Source: VFBF01 sp033764865 (GTDB taxonomy: Bacteria; Pseudomonadota; Alphaproteobacteria; Caulobacterales; Aquidulcibacteraceae). From it: DNA of 64,000 nucleotides. The first letter of the stretch is position 1; every line of letters starts with the position of its first letter. Below the pieces are notes generated by a model, which was not told where the DNA came from, ran no database searches, and worked only from the letters and a program-made list of their open reading frames with translations. Made by a program: the position numbers and the translations under genes. The stretch spans positions 55,602 to 119,601 of the forward strand of contig JANRIM010000002.1 in the NCBI GenBank assembly GCA_033764865.1. The letters run 5' to 3'. Below are positions 1 through 9,093 of the stretch, in pieces.

Positions 1-513
1 CGGGCTGCGGGAATCTGGACCGATGCGCGTGACGCAAACTTGCTGGATGGCGGCGCGCACTTCTACGACACGTATGAAACCAGCGACGGCAAATGGGTGT
101 CGATCGGCTCCATCGAGCCGCAGTTCTACGCGCTGCTCCTCGAAAAGGCCGGACTGACGGGCGATCCGGCCTTCCAGTCGCAGATGGACAGGACCGCTTG
201 GCCCACGCTGTCGGAGAAGCTCGCCGCCGTGATCCGGACCAAGACCCGTGACGCCTGGTGCGCCCTGATGGAGGGCACGGATGTCTGCTTCGCGCCGGTG
301 CTCAACTGGCAGGAAGCCCCCCAGCATCCCCACAACGTCGCCCGCGAGACGTTCGTCACGGTTGAGGGCGTCGTTCAGCCCAACGTGGCGCCGCGATTTT
401 CGGGAACGCCGTCGAAAGTTCAGGGGCCACCACCTGAAACCGGCGCGCACACAGAGAGCGCCATGAGGGACTGGGGGGTGGACGCCGCGTTGATCGACCG
501 GGTGGCACGCTAG
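1..513 (+). CDS. CaiB/BaiF-type CoA-transferase (alpha-methylacyl-CoA racemase-like), 3' part
   Basis: The frame is open from the first base of the window to TAG at 511-513, so this is the C-terminal ~170 residues of a longer protein (the family is normally ~370-400 aa). The segment LLDGGAHFYDTYETSDGKW followed by SIEPQFYALLLEK is typical of the AMACR/CaiB family, whose members move CoA between acyl groups or racemise 2-methylacyl-CoAs. The catalytic Asp region lies upstream, outside the window. Two CoA-transferase subunit genes follow 230 bp downstream on the same strand, which suggests a fatty or branched acyl-CoA catabolic neighbourhood (inference). Racemase versus transferase cannot be decided from the fragment. 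Confidence 0.88.
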   Translation, partial: RAAGIWTDARDANLLDGGAHFYDTYETSDGKWVSIGSIEPQFYALLLEKAGLTGDPAFQSQMDRTAWPTLSEKLAAVIRTKTRDAWCALMEGTDVCFAPVLNWQEAPQHPHNVARETFVTVEGVVQPNVAPRFSGTPSKVQGPPPETGAHTESAMRDWGVDAALIDRVAR

Positions 514-740
514 GCTCAGGCGCGACTGTTCATCCGCCATTCAATCGGCCGCGGCCACAACTGCGGTCGACCCGCACTTCGTCCCTCGCTCGCGGGTCTG
601 TCTGGCCTGGTCCAGACGAGCGCCGGCCACCGGCTCAGCGGTCGGCGCTTCGCCTTGCCTCGGGCCTCAGATTGTTGCGCCGCTCCGCGGCGCACCCTAG
701 AAAAAGACCGCGTGCGATCGGGCGCGCGGGCAGGACAACC
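514..740. other. Intergenic region between the CaiB homologue and scoA
   Basis: There is no convincing gene in these 227 bp. A perfect 8-bp hairpin with a 3-nt loop lies at 676-694 (TGCGCCGC/GCGGCGCA), about 45 bp before the scoA start, and a longer imperfect GC-rich inverted repeat sits near 620-648. Neither is followed by a T run on the + strand, so I do not call a terminator. I could not find a well-spaced -35/-10 pair. Confidence 0.4.
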
Positions 741-1448
741 ATGGCCAACAAGGTCTTCAAGGACGCCCCCAGCGCGCTGGCGGGCCTGACCCATGACGGG
801 ATGACCGTGATGAGCGGCGGGTTCGGATTGTGCGGAATCCCGGAGAACCTGATCGTGGCGCTCCGCGACAGCGGGGTCACAGGAATTACGGTGATCTCCA
901 ACAACGCCGGCGTCGATGACTTTGGCCTCGGTCTTCTCCTGAAGACGCGCCAGATCGCCAAGATGGTGTCGTCCTATGTCGGCGAGAACAAGGAATTCGA
1001 GCGTCAGTACCTGGCGGGCGAACTGCAACTCGAGTTCAATCCGCAAGGCACGCTCGCCGAACGTATCCGCGCCGGCGGAGCCGGCATCGCGGGCTTCTAC
1101 ACCAAGACTGGTGTGGGCACGCTGGTGGCCGAGGGTAAGGACGTTCGCCGCTTCAACGGAGAGGATTACATTCTCGAGACCGGGCTGACCGCCGATCTGT
1201 CCATCGTCAAGGCGTGGAAAGGGGATGCCGCCGGTAACCTGATCTTTCGGAAAACCGCCCGCAACTTCAATCCCATGATGGCCACGGCCGGCAAGACATG
1301 CGTCGCTGAGGTCGAAGAGATCGTGCCTGTGGGCGTCCTTGATCCCGATCATATCCATACGCCTGGCATCTATGTCGATCGCATCGTCCAGAGCGTGTTC
1401 GAAAAGCGGATCGAACAGCGTACGGTGCGCAAGCGGGAGGCGGTATGA
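741..1448 (+). CDS. scoA: 3-oxoacid CoA-transferase subunit A
   Basis: A 235-aa protein, the usual size for the alpha subunit of succinyl-CoA:3-ketoacid (or related) CoA-transferase. The N-terminus carries the glycine-rich CoA-binding stretch SGGFGLCGIPENLI (about residues 20-33). Later, EFNPQGTLAERIRAGGAGI and FYTKTGVGT are characteristic of the subunit. The frame is open 23 codons further upstream, but ATG at 741 gives the family N-terminus MANKVF. The gene ends in ATGA, overlapping scoB by 4 bp, so the two subunits are probably translationally coupled. The pair would activate acetoacetate or another 3-oxoacid with CoA from succinyl-CoA. The exact substrate cannot be read from sequence. Confidence 0.93.
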   Translation: MANKVFKDAPSALAGLTHDGMTVMSGGFGLCGIPENLIVALRDSGVTGITVISNNAGVDDFGLGLLLKTRQIAKMVSSYVGENKEFERQYLAGELQLEFNPQGTLAERIRAGGAGIAGFYTKTGVGTLVAEGKDVRRFNGEDYILETGLTADLSIVKAWKGDAAGNLIFRKTARNFNPMMATAGKTCVAEVEEIVPVGVLDPDHIHTPGIYVDRIVQSVFEKRIEQRTVRKREAV

Positions 1449-2101
1449 TGGCGTGGACCCGTGATCAACTCGCCCAGCGGGCGGCCGCTGAGCTGCGCGA
1501 CGGCTTCTACGTGAACCTCGGGATCGGCATTCCCACTCTGGTGGCCAACTACATACCCGCAGGCATGGAAGTGACGCTGCAGAGCGAGAATGGAATGCTG
1601 GGTATGGGCCCGTTTCCCTTCGACGACGAAGTGGACGCGGACCTGATCAACGCCGGCAAACAGACCATCACCGAGTTGCCCCAGACTGCCTATTTTTCAT
1701 CGTCGGACAGTTTCGCGATGATCCGCGGCGGTCATATCGACCTGTCCATCCTCGGCGCCATGGAGGTGTCCGAGCGTGGCGATCTTGCGAACTGGATGGT
1801 CCCAGGAAAGATGGTGAAGGGTATGGGCGGCGCGATGGACCTTGTAGCCGGCGTGAAGCGGGTCGTGGTCGTCATGGAGCATGCCGCCAAGGATGGCGCA
1901 CCGAAGCTGCTGAATGCCTGCCGCCTCCCGTTGACGGGGGTGCGCGTCGTGGATCGGGTCATCACGGATCTGGGCGTTTTCGACGTCGACAAGCGCGGCG
2001 ACAGCGGACTGACATTGCTCGAACTCGCCGACGGCGTGAGCCTGGACGAGATCCGCGCGAAAACAGAGGCCTCGTTCACCGTAGCCGCCGGCGCGGGATA
2101 G
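1445..2101 (+). CDS. scoB: 3-oxoacid CoA-transferase subunit B
   Basis: A 218-aa beta subunit. It contains NLGIGIPTLVANY near residue 22 and SENGMLGMGP near residue 50. The Glu of the SENG motif is the catalytic residue that forms the glutamyl-CoA thioester in this family. KMVKGMGGAMDLV and the C-terminal GVFDVD region also match. It starts within the scoA stop (ATGATG at 1445; a second ATG at 1448 is possible). With scoA it forms one operon. The next gene, a secreted DUF4038 protein, begins 57 bp later with its own strong ribosome binding site and is probably functionally unrelated. Confidence 0.93.
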   Translation: MMAWTRDQLAQRAAAELRDGFYVNLGIGIPTLVANYIPAGMEVTLQSENGMLGMGPFPFDDEVDADLINAGKQTITELPQTAYFSSSDSFAMIRGGHIDLSILGAMEVSERGDLANWMVPGKMVKGMGGAMDLVAGVKRVVVVMEHAAKDGAPKLLNACRLPLTGVRVVDRVITDLGVFDVDKRGDSGLTLLELADGVSLDEIRAKTEASFTVAAGAG

Positions 2102-2158
2102 CGAGCACCCTCGGTCGCGGCTTGGCGCCCGGTCGTTGGATTTCGGAGGAAGGCGTCC

Positions 2159-3574
2159 ATGGTCTCGCGGTCGGCGCACTGGTCTCGGCGTTCGGTGAGT
2201 GCGGGCCTTCTTGGGCTCGCTGCCAGTGCATGCGGGGGCGGTGACGAAGCGCCGGCGGACTCGCCTGCTCCGCCGATCGGTCCTTTTGATCCCGACGCAC
2301 CCGTGCGGTTTCCGCTCCATCGCGTGAACGGCAGGCGCTATCTCGCCGACGACGCGGGCCGCCCGTTTTTTCTTCACGGCGACGTCGGTTGGTCGATGGT
2401 GGCCGAGCTTCGTCGCGAGGATGCCGACATCTACCTGAAGGATCGCGCGGGACGGGGCGTCACGGGCGTGCTCGTGAAGCTGCTCGAGGCCTATCACGCC
2501 AGCAACGCCCCGCGGAACGCCTATGGGGATGGACCGTTCGTCGGTGGCCGCGTCGATTTCCGCACGCCCAACGACGCCTACTTCGCGCATTTTGACTGGA
2601 TCGTGCGGCGCGCCGAAGAGTTGGGCATGCTCGTGCTGGCGGCCCCCGCCTATCTCGGCGCAGAAGGCCGCTATGCCGGCTTCTACCAGGAAATGGTCGC
2701 GGCGGGCGCGGCCCGCCTGCGGGCCTACGGGCAGTATCTCGGTCGTCGCTACGCGCAGACGCAAAACCTGTTGTGGGTCATGGGCGGGGACTACAACCCA
2801 CCTGAGAAGGATCTGGTCCGCGCGGTGGCGGAGGGCATCAGGGAGGGCGGATCAAAGGGGCTCATGACCGCCCATACCCGCGCCTTCACCAGCGCTTGGG
2901 AGGTTTGGCAGGGGGAGAGCTGGCTCAACGTCAACACGGTGTACACATACGGCGATGTCGCCGCGGCGGCGCGCGCGGAGTACGCAAGGCCGGACGCGAT
3001 GCCGTTTTTCCTGTTCGAAAGCTACTATGAGAATGAAAGGGCCTATCCGGATATTCCGGTGGTGAATAATGCGCCGCGCCATAGGCAGCAGGCATATGAA
3101 GCGATCCTCGGCGGGGCCTTCGGACACATGTTCGGCAGCCGGCCCGTGTGGCACTTCAGCGGACCTGGGTCTCAGGACTACAGGGCGCCGGACTGGCGCG
3201 CCGGGCTCGACAGTCCGGGGGCGCGATCTATGATGCGCGTGAGGGAGTTCTTCAGGCCGCTGGAATGGTGGCGGCTCGCCCCGGATCTTGAGGGGCAGTT
3301 TCTGCGGACGCCGAAGCAGGCGCCGGAGGCTCCGACAGCCGCGGTGGCGGATGATAAGTCGTTCGGCGTGGCTTATGCGCCGCGGGGAGGCGGCCTGAGT
3401 ATCAATCCGGCGTTCGCCGGCCCTGGCGCGTCGGCTGCGTGGGTTGATCCGGTGGACGGCCGCCGTGTGGCGATAGCCACAGGTGAGGGCGGCGCTGGAG
3501 GGCAGGTCGCACCGCCGGGCAGAAACGCGGGCGACGACCCGGATTGGCTGCTCTTGGTGCGGCAGTCCGCCTGA
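2159..3574 (+). CDS. Putative secreted lipoprotein with DUF4038 / glycosidase-like domain
   Basis: 471 aa. The N-terminus has a twin-arginine-like SRRSVSAG, a hydrophobic stretch and a lipobox-like LAASAC at about residue 25, followed by a Gly/Asp/Pro-rich linker, so export and lipidation are likely. The mature part starts with RYLADDAGRPFFLHGDVGWS and continues with YLKDRAGRGVTGVLVKLLE. This is the pattern of DUF4038 proteins, which have a TIM-barrel fold; characterised relatives include apiosidases. The C-terminal ~100 residues resemble the collagen-binding-like domain usually found with DUF4038. An excellent SD (GGAGGA) lies 7-8 nt before ATG 2159. The substrate is unknown. The neighbours (CoA-transferase upstream, SOS cassette downstream) give no clue. 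Confidence 0.75.
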   Translation: MVSRSAHWSRRSVSAGLLGLAASACGGGDEAPADSPAPPIGPFDPDAPVRFPLHRVNGRRYLADDAGRPFFLHGDVGWSMVAELRREDADIYLKDRAGRGVTGVLVKLLEAYHASNAPRNAYGDGPFVGGRVDFRTPNDAYFAHFDWIVRRAEELGMLVLAAPAYLGAEGRYAGFYQEMVAAGAARLRAYGQYLGRRYAQTQNLLWVMGGDYNPPEKDLVRAVAEGIREGGSKGLMTAHTRAFTSAWEVWQGESWLNVNTVYTYGDVAAAARAEYARPDAMPFFLFESYYENERAYPDIPVVNNAPRHRQQAYEAILGGAFGHMFGSRPVWHFSGPGSQDYRAPDWRAGLDSPGARSMMRVREFFRPLEWWRLAPDLEGQFLRTPKQAPEAPTAAVADDKSFGVAYAPRGGGLSINPAFAGPGASAAWVDPVDGRRVAIATGEGGAGGQVAPPGRNAGDDPDWLLLVRQSA

Positions 3575-3587
3575 CCGAATCACCATA

Positions 3588-3615
3588 TTGCATGTTCTCT
3601 TTTTGTTCTTATACT
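3588..3615 (+). promoter_or_regulatory. imuA promoter with LexA box
   Basis: GTTCTCTTTTTGTTC at 3594-3608 is an exact match to the alphaproteobacterial SOS operator GTTC-N7-GTTC. It lies between a weak -35 (TTGCAT, 3588-3593) and a good -10 (TATACT, 3610-3615), 16 bp apart, so bound LexA would block RNA polymerase directly. The imuA ATG is 17 bp after the -10. LexA is itself encoded at 58022 in this window. Regulation is inferred from the site, not measured. Confidence 0.9.
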
Positions 3616-3631
3616 GCCGCGTGGTACGCCC

Positions 3632-4525
3632 ATGCAGCATCGACAAGGCCTTTCCTCTGACGCCCACGGCGCCTCGTCCAAACCTCTCCCAGCTTTCCTG
3701 AAAGGGGCGGGGGGCGATGCGCCGCGCCCTGCCCTGGTCTCTCTCAAAGGGCGCCTTGCCCGGCTTGCCGACTTTGAAACAACGGCCTGGGGCGGCATTC
3801 CTCTGGGCGATCCGCGGATTGACAGCTTCCTGCCACCGGTTGGGCTGCCCAGGGGGTGCGTGCATGAGGTGTGCGGCGCGGGTCTCGAGGCCGAGATTCC
3901 CGCTTCGGCCGCAGGCTTCGCCGCCATGCTCGCCCGCAAGCTGACCCGCCAGGGCGCGACGGTCTGGGCGCTGAGCCGCCCTGACATCTATGCTCCTGGC
4001 CTTCAAAGCTTGGGCCTGACGCCGGACCGGCTGATCTTCGTACGCACGCGGTCCGACGCCGAAACGTTCGCTGTGCTTGAAGATGCGCTGCGCACACGGG
4101 GCGTCGACTGCGCCATTGGAGAGGCAGCGGTCGTCAGCCTGGTCGCAGGGAAACGACTGCAGCTGGCCTGCGAAAGCGCAGGGGGCGCAGCCATCGTCTT
4201 GCGCCGTCAAAGTCATGCCCCGCGAACCACCCGGAAAGACCCGACAACCGCCGCCACGCGCTGGGCGATAGGGCCGGCGCCGGCGGCGCCCGATGGCGCA
4301 GGTCTGGGCGCGCTGCGCTGGCGAACCGTTCTGCAACGCTGCCGTGGTGGTCGCACAGGCGCATGGATCCTGGAGGCGTGTGATGAAACGGGCGATGTGC
4401 GTGTGGTTGAAGAACTGGCCGATCACGCGCCTGGAACGGTCTCTGGGGAACGCCCTGAAAGCCGCAGACCAGGGGCGCGCGACGGTGGTGACGATCGACA
4501 GCGCACGGCGTCTGTCGGCGGTTGA
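3632..4525 (+). CDS. imuA: ImuA, SOS mutagenesis accessory protein (RecA/SulA-like fold)
   Basis: 297 aa. Family landmarks are LPAFLKGAGG near the N-terminus, WGGIPLGDPRIDSFLPPVGL followed by HEVCGAG (about residues 50-85), and a C-terminal RWRTVLQRCRGGRTGAW segment. ImuA works with ImuB and DnaE2 in error-prone translesion synthesis in bacteria that use this cassette. The gene follows a LexA box directly. The frame runs 143 bp into imuB, an unusually long overlap; the last ~45 residues, after VVEELADH, are not typical of the family. I see no Walker A motif. Confidence 0.9.
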   Translation: MQHRQGLSSDAHGASSKPLPAFLKGAGGDAPRPALVSLKGRLARLADFETTAWGGIPLGDPRIDSFLPPVGLPRGCVHEVCGAGLEAEIPASAAGFAAMLARKLTRQGATVWALSRPDIYAPGLQSLGLTPDRLIFVRTRSDAETFAVLEDALRTRGVDCAIGEAAVVSLVAGKRLQLACESAGGAAIVLRRQSHAPRTTRKDPTTAATRWAIGPAPAAPDGAGLGALRWRTVLQRCRGGRTGAWILEACDETGDVRVVEELADHAPGTVSGERPESRRPGARDGGDDRQRTASVGG

Positions 4526-5909
4526 CGATGTGGCCGCGGCGATGGGGGCAAGACCTCATCAGACCGTCGCCGACACGCTCGCTGTCCTGCCTAGGATCGA
4601 GCTGCATCCGGCCGATACGGTTGCCGACGACGCCGCACTTAACGGCCTGGCCCGCTGGCTTGTGCGCTTTTCACCAGCCGTGGGGCTCCATGCGCCGGAC
4701 TCAATCCTCGTCGACACCGATGGGTGCGCACATCTGTGGGGCGGGGAGCGCGCCATGGCCGAGACCATACGCGACAGGCTCTCCGGCCAAGGAATTCCCG
4801 CGCGCGTCGCCATCGCCGGCACGTTTGCGGCGGCGTGGGCTCTTGCACACGGCCATCCGGATGATCTGGTTGTGGCGACCGCGGACACCGGCGCCTGCAT
4901 AGGACCATTGCCTGTATCGGCGTTGCGCATCGATCCTGAAACAGTGCAGCGACTGTCTGCGCTCGGCATCCGGCGCGTCGACCAGTTGATGTCGCTTCCG
5001 AGGCCGGCCTTGATGAAGCGGTTTGGTCCTGCGCTCGTGTTGCGTCTGGATCAGGCCATGGGGCGCATTCAGGAGGTTGTGCCCCTCCTTCAGCCGCCCA
5101 CGCCCTGGGCGGCGCGTCGTGTTTTCGCGGAGCCTTTGAGCAGACCTGAGTCGCTTGTCCAGGTCCTCTGCGACCTTTCAGCGGAACTTTGTGGTCACCT
5201 TGCCAGCGCCGGTCTGGCAGCACGGCGGTTCCTGCTGGTTGCGCATCGCATCGATGGCGAAGATGCAGGCCGAAGCGTCGTCACGGCCTTGGGCATGCGG
5301 GATCCCAAACGGCTGGTCGCCCTGTTTACGCCAAAGCTCGAAACGATCGACCCTGGGTTCGGCGTGGAATCCGTTGTTCTGAAGGCGATGGATGCAGCGC
5401 CGTTGGAGACGGTGCAAGGCGATCTTGTCACAGCCCGCACCGATAACCGCCGCGTTGATCTCGCTCCCTTGATCGACAGGCTGCGCAACCGCTTGGGCGC
5501 CGACAACGTCTGGCGCGCGGCGCCAGTGGAGCGCTACGTCCCCGAACGCGCTTTCGCCCGGGTTCATCCCTTCGCTGACGTCAAGGTTTCCGCGTGGCCG
5601 GTGGATCGGCCCCGGCCTGTGCGGCTTTTCTCGAAACCTTATCCCATTGAGGCTATGGCCCCTGTTCCGGACGACCCCCCCGTCCTCTTTCGCTGGCGTG
5701 GCCGCGCCCATCGTGTCCAGCGCGCGGAAGGCCCCGAGCGGATCGGCAGCGAATGGTGGCGGGAGCCCCTGAGCGAAGGCGCTATCGACCGGATCCGTGA
5801 CTATTACAGGGTCGAGGACGAACAGGGGCAACGGTTCTGGGTGTTCCGCACCGGCCTCTATGGCCATGCGCGTCCGACACGCTGGTTTTTGCACGGTCTT
5901 TTCGCATGA
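4383..5909 (+). CDS. imuB: ImuB, catalytically inactive Y-family polymerase-like protein
   Basis: 508 aa from ATG 4383, which has GGAGG 6 nt upstream. The frame extends 30 codons further up, but MKRAMCVWLKNWPITRL is the family start. The usual Y-family acidic catalytic residues are replaced (CVWLKNWP at the first position, LVDTDGCAHLWGGE at the second), as expected for ImuB, a bridging factor rather than a polymerase. The C-terminus has the conserved WRGRAHRVQRAEGPERI and RWFLHGLFA segments. It overlaps imuA by 143 bp and dnaE2 by 4 bp (ATGA), so the three genes form one translationally coupled operon under LexA control. Confidence 0.93.
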   Translation: MKRAMCVWLKNWPITRLERSLGNALKAADQGRATVVTIDSARRLSAVDDVAAAMGARPHQTVADTLAVLPRIELHPADTVADDAALNGLARWLVRFSPAVGLHAPDSILVDTDGCAHLWGGERAMAETIRDRLSGQGIPARVAIAGTFAAAWALAHGHPDDLVVATADTGACIGPLPVSALRIDPETVQRLSALGIRRVDQLMSLPRPALMKRFGPALVLRLDQAMGRIQEVVPLLQPPTPWAARRVFAEPLSRPESLVQVLCDLSAELCGHLASAGLAARRFLLVAHRIDGEDAGRSVVTALGMRDPKRLVALFTPKLETIDPGFGVESVVLKAMDAAPLETVQGDLVTARTDNRRVDLAPLIDRLRNRLGADNVWRAAPVERYVPERAFARVHPFADVKVSAWPVDRPRPVRLFSKPYPIEAMAPVPDDPPVLFRWRGRAHRVQRAEGPERIGSEWWREPLSEGAIDRIRDYYRVEDEQGQRFWVFRTGLYGHARPTRWFLHGLFA

Positions 5910-8900
5910 GCGACAGCGGATACGCCGAGCTCCAGGTGACGAGCAATTTCTCGTTCCTGCGGGGGGCGTCACACGCCGATGAACTCGTGGCCAGCGCCGT
6001 CGCGCTCGGAATACGGGCCTTGGCCATCACGGACAGGAACACCCTTTGCGGGGTCGTGAGGGGACACGTGGCGGCGCGGGCGCACAAGCTTCGCTATCTT
6101 GTCGGTGCGCGCCTCGACTTCAGCGACGGCGCTCCAAGCGTCTTGTGCTTTCCCCGGGATCGCGCCGCCTACGGACGGCTAGCGCGGCTGATCAGCATTG
6201 GGCAGTTGCGCACGACGAAGGGCGCGTGCGACCTCCGGTACGACGACCTGCTCGACTACGGCGAAGGGCTCGTTCTTGTGGCGCTGGCGCCGCGCCATCT
6301 GACGGCGGACTTTGGCGCCGCGCTCACCCGCTTGGGAAGCGATTTTTCAGACGCCGCGTATGTCGCGGCTTCCCGTCTGTACGGCGCACAGGACCACAAG
6401 CGTCTGGCGTCAATCGCCGATTTCGCCCGCCAGGCGGGAACGCCGATGGTGGCGACAGGTGACGTCCTCTATCACGCCCCGGAGCGCCGGCCGCTTCAGG
6501 ATGTGCTCACTTGTGTCCGGGAGAAATGCACGCTCGCCCAAGCGGGTTTTCGGCTTGAGGCCAACGCAGAGCGCTGCCTTAAATCGCCGGCGGAGATGAG
6601 GAGGCTGTTCGCCGGGCATCCAGACGCCATCGCGCGCACACTCGAAATCGTTGAACGCTGCTCGTTTTCGCTGGACGAACTTCGCTACGAATACCCTGAC
6701 GAGCCCGTGCCGCCAGGGAAAACGCCGTCCCAGCACCTGCGCGACCTCACATGGTCCGGCGCAGCGTGGCGCTATCCGCGCGGCATCCCGGAGAGCGTCG
6801 CCCTGCAAGTCGGCAAGGAACTCGACTTCATCGAGGAAAGGGGCATCGCGCAGTACTTTTTGACCGTGCATGACATCGTTCTCTGGGCCAGGTCGCGCGA
6901 CAAGCCCATCCTGTGCCAGGGACGCGGCTCGGCCGCCAACAGCGCCGTCTGTTTCTGCCTCGGCGTCACCGCCATCGATCCAACGGAAACCAAGCTGCTT
7001 TTTGAAAGGTTTCTGTCCAAGGAACGTGAGGAGCCTCCGGATATCGATGTCGATTTCGAACATGAGCGGCGCGAGGAAGTGATCCAGTACATCTATGAAC
7101 GGTACGGACGCCACCGGGCCGCCATTTGCGCCACGGTGATCCACTACCGCCCGCGCAGCGCCATCCGCGACGTCGGCAAAGCTCTGGGGTTGACCGAGGA
7201 CGTCACCGCCGCCTTGGCAGGCACGGTGTGGGGAAGCTGGGGCGGGCAGATGCCCGATGACCACATCATCCAGGCCGGGCTCGATCCGCACAATCGCGAG
7301 ATCCGGCGCGCCGTGGATATCGCCAACGCCCTCATCGGCTTTCCGCGCCACCTCTCGCAGCATGTCGGTGGGTTCGTGCTGACCCAGAACCGGCTCGATG
7401 AAACAGTTCCCATCGGCAACGCAGCAATGGAGAACCGGACGTTTATCGAGTGGGACAAAGACGACATCGACGCCCTGGGGCTCATGAAGGTGGATGTCCT
7501 TGCGCTTGGCATGCTCACATGTTTGCGCCGTGCGCTTGATCTTCTCGCCGAGGCCCATGGCCGGCATATCGACGATCTCGCCGACATTCCCGCCGAAGAC
7601 CCGGATGTCTACGCGATGCTTTCCGCCGGGGATTCGGTCGGCGTCTTCCAGGTGGAAAGCCGCGCGCAGATGTCGATGTTGCCGCGCCTGAGGCCGAAGA
7701 CCTTCTACGACCTTGTGATCGAAGTGGCGATCGTGCGCCCTGGCCCCATCCAGGGCGACATGGTGCACCCTTACCTGCGCCGACGAGATGGCGCCGAACG
7801 GGTGGCTTTTCCCTCGCCTGCGCCTGAGCATGGACCACGAGACGAGCTTGAGCAGATCCTCGGTCGCACCTTGGGCGTTCCGCTCTTCCAGGAGCAGGCG
7901 ATGTCCATCGCGATCACTGCGGCGCGCTTCACGCCTGAAGAAGCCAACGGCCTGCGCCGCGCCATGGCGACTTTCCGGAACGTAGGGACAATCCACCAAT
8001 ACGAGCAGCTTTTCGTGTCACGCCTCATCGCTCGCGGATATCCTGCGGACTTCGCCGCGCGTTGCTTCAATCAGATCAAGGGGTTCGGCTCCTACGGATT
8101 TCCTGAAAGTCACGCGGCCAGTTTCGCCAAGCTGGTCTATGCGTCGGCGTGGTTGAAACATCATTATCCCGACGTCTTTTGCGCCGCGATCCTCAACAGC
8201 CTGCCGATGGGCTTCTATGAGCCTGCGCAACTGGTCCGGGATGCGCGGGAGCACGGGGTCGAAGTCCGCGCCCCCGACATTCAGGTCTCAGACTGGGATT
8301 GCACGCTGGAGGAGACGGGCGCCCACGGCAGGGCGGTTCGTCTAGGCTTGCGCCTCATTCGCGGCATGCGCCGCGATGAGGCGCACAAAATTCTCCAGGC
8401 GCGCCAAAAGGGGCATCGCCTGGCCGGGGACATTGCCCGGCACGCCAACCTTGCCCGCGGCGTGCTTGAACGCGTGGCGAAAGCAGACGGCTTCCGCCAT
8501 GAAGCCCTTGACCGGCGGACTGCGCTGTGGCGCGTCGGCGGCCTGAACGACGTTCGCGGCATACATCGGGAGGCGCCGCTGCTGGCCGCGGCGGGGCTGT
8601 CGACTGAGGACGATGCGCCACTGCCCGCCATGCGACTCAGCGAGCACGTCGCGGAAGATTATCGCACCACAGGTCTTTCGCTGAAGGCCCATCCTTGTGC
8701 GTTCTTCCGGCGGGCGCTGGACGCAAAAGGCGCCTTGCCCGCCGGTCAGCTGCGCGCGCAGGGGGATGGACGGCGCGTGCGCACCGCTGGTCTTGTGTTG
8801 AATCGTCAGCGCCCCGGCACCGCGAAGAACGTCATGTTCGCCACGCTGGAAGACGAGACGGGGGTAGCCAATCTCGTGATCTGGGATCGCCTCTTCCAGG

Positions 8901-9085
8901 CGGAAAGGCGCACGTTGATGACCAGCGGCTTTCTTTTCGTGGAGGGCAGGCTGCAGATCGCCCACAACGTGGTCCATCTTGTCGTCGAACGCGTTGCAGA
9001 CCTGACCCACCACCTCGCGCAATTGCGCGATAGCGCCACCGCCCCGCCCCCCACGAAACTCCAGCGCAGCCGGGACTTCCACTGA
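5906..9085 (+). CDS. dnaE2: Error-prone DNA polymerase III alpha subunit DnaE2 (ImuC)
   Basis: 1059 aa, normal length for DnaE2. Domains in order: an N-terminal PHP domain (YAELQVTSNFSFLRGASH, residues ~6-23), the polymerase palm with catalytic aspartates in PDIDVDF (residues 378-384), a fingers region with GFGSYGFPESHAASF, and a C-terminal OB fold (about 950-1015). It performs mutagenic bypass synthesis as the polymerase of the ImuA-ImuB-DnaE2 module. The ATG overlaps the imuB stop. It ends 8 bp from the convergent glutathione S-transferase gene. Confidence 0.96.
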   Translation: MSDSGYAELQVTSNFSFLRGASHADELVASAVALGIRALAITDRNTLCGVVRGHVAARAHKLRYLVGARLDFSDGAPSVLCFPRDRAAYGRLARLISIGQLRTTKGACDLRYDDLLDYGEGLVLVALAPRHLTADFGAALTRLGSDFSDAAYVAASRLYGAQDHKRLASIADFARQAGTPMVATGDVLYHAPERRPLQDVLTCVREKCTLAQAGFRLEANAERCLKSPAEMRRLFAGHPDAIARTLEIVERCSFSLDELRYEYPDEPVPPGKTPSQHLRDLTWSGAAWRYPRGIPESVALQVGKELDFIEERGIAQYFLTVHDIVLWARSRDKPILCQGRGSAANSAVCFCLGVTAIDPTETKLLFERFLSKEREEPPDIDVDFEHERREEVIQYIYERYGRHRAAICATVIHYRPRSAIRDVGKALGLTEDVTAALAGTVWGSWGGQMPDDHIIQAGLDPHNREIRRAVDIANALIGFPRHLSQHVGGFVLTQNRLDETVPIGNAAMENRTFIEWDKDDIDALGLMKVDVLALGMLTCLRRALDLLAEAHGRHIDDLADIPAEDPDVYAMLSAGDSVGVFQVESRAQMSMLPRLRPKTFYDLVIEVAIVRPGPIQGDMVHPYLRRRDGAERVAFPSPAPEHGPRDELEQILGRTLGVPLFQEQAMSIAITAARFTPEEANGLRRAMATFRNVGTIHQYEQLFVSRLIARGYPADFAARCFNQIKGFGSYGFPESHAASFAKLVYASAWLKHHYPDVFCAAILNSLPMGFYEPAQLVRDAREHGVEVRAPDIQVSDWDCTLEETGAHGRAVRLGLRLIRGMRRDEAHKILQARQKGHRLAGDIARHANLARGVLERVAKADGFRHEALDRRTALWRVGGLNDVRGIHREAPLLAAAGLSTEDDAPLPAMRLSEHVAEDYRTTGLSLKAHPCAFFRRALDAKGALPAGQLRAQGDGRRVRTAGLVLNRQRPGTAKNVMFATLEDETGVANLVIWDRLFQAERRTLMTSGFLFVEGRLQIAHNVVHLVVERVADLTHHLAQLRDSATAPPPTKLQRSRDFH

Positions 9086-9093
9086 AGCCAGGG

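Noticed and set aside
6410..7999. 529-codon minus-strand frame
   Set aside because: It is antisense to the conserved polymerase core of dnaE2.
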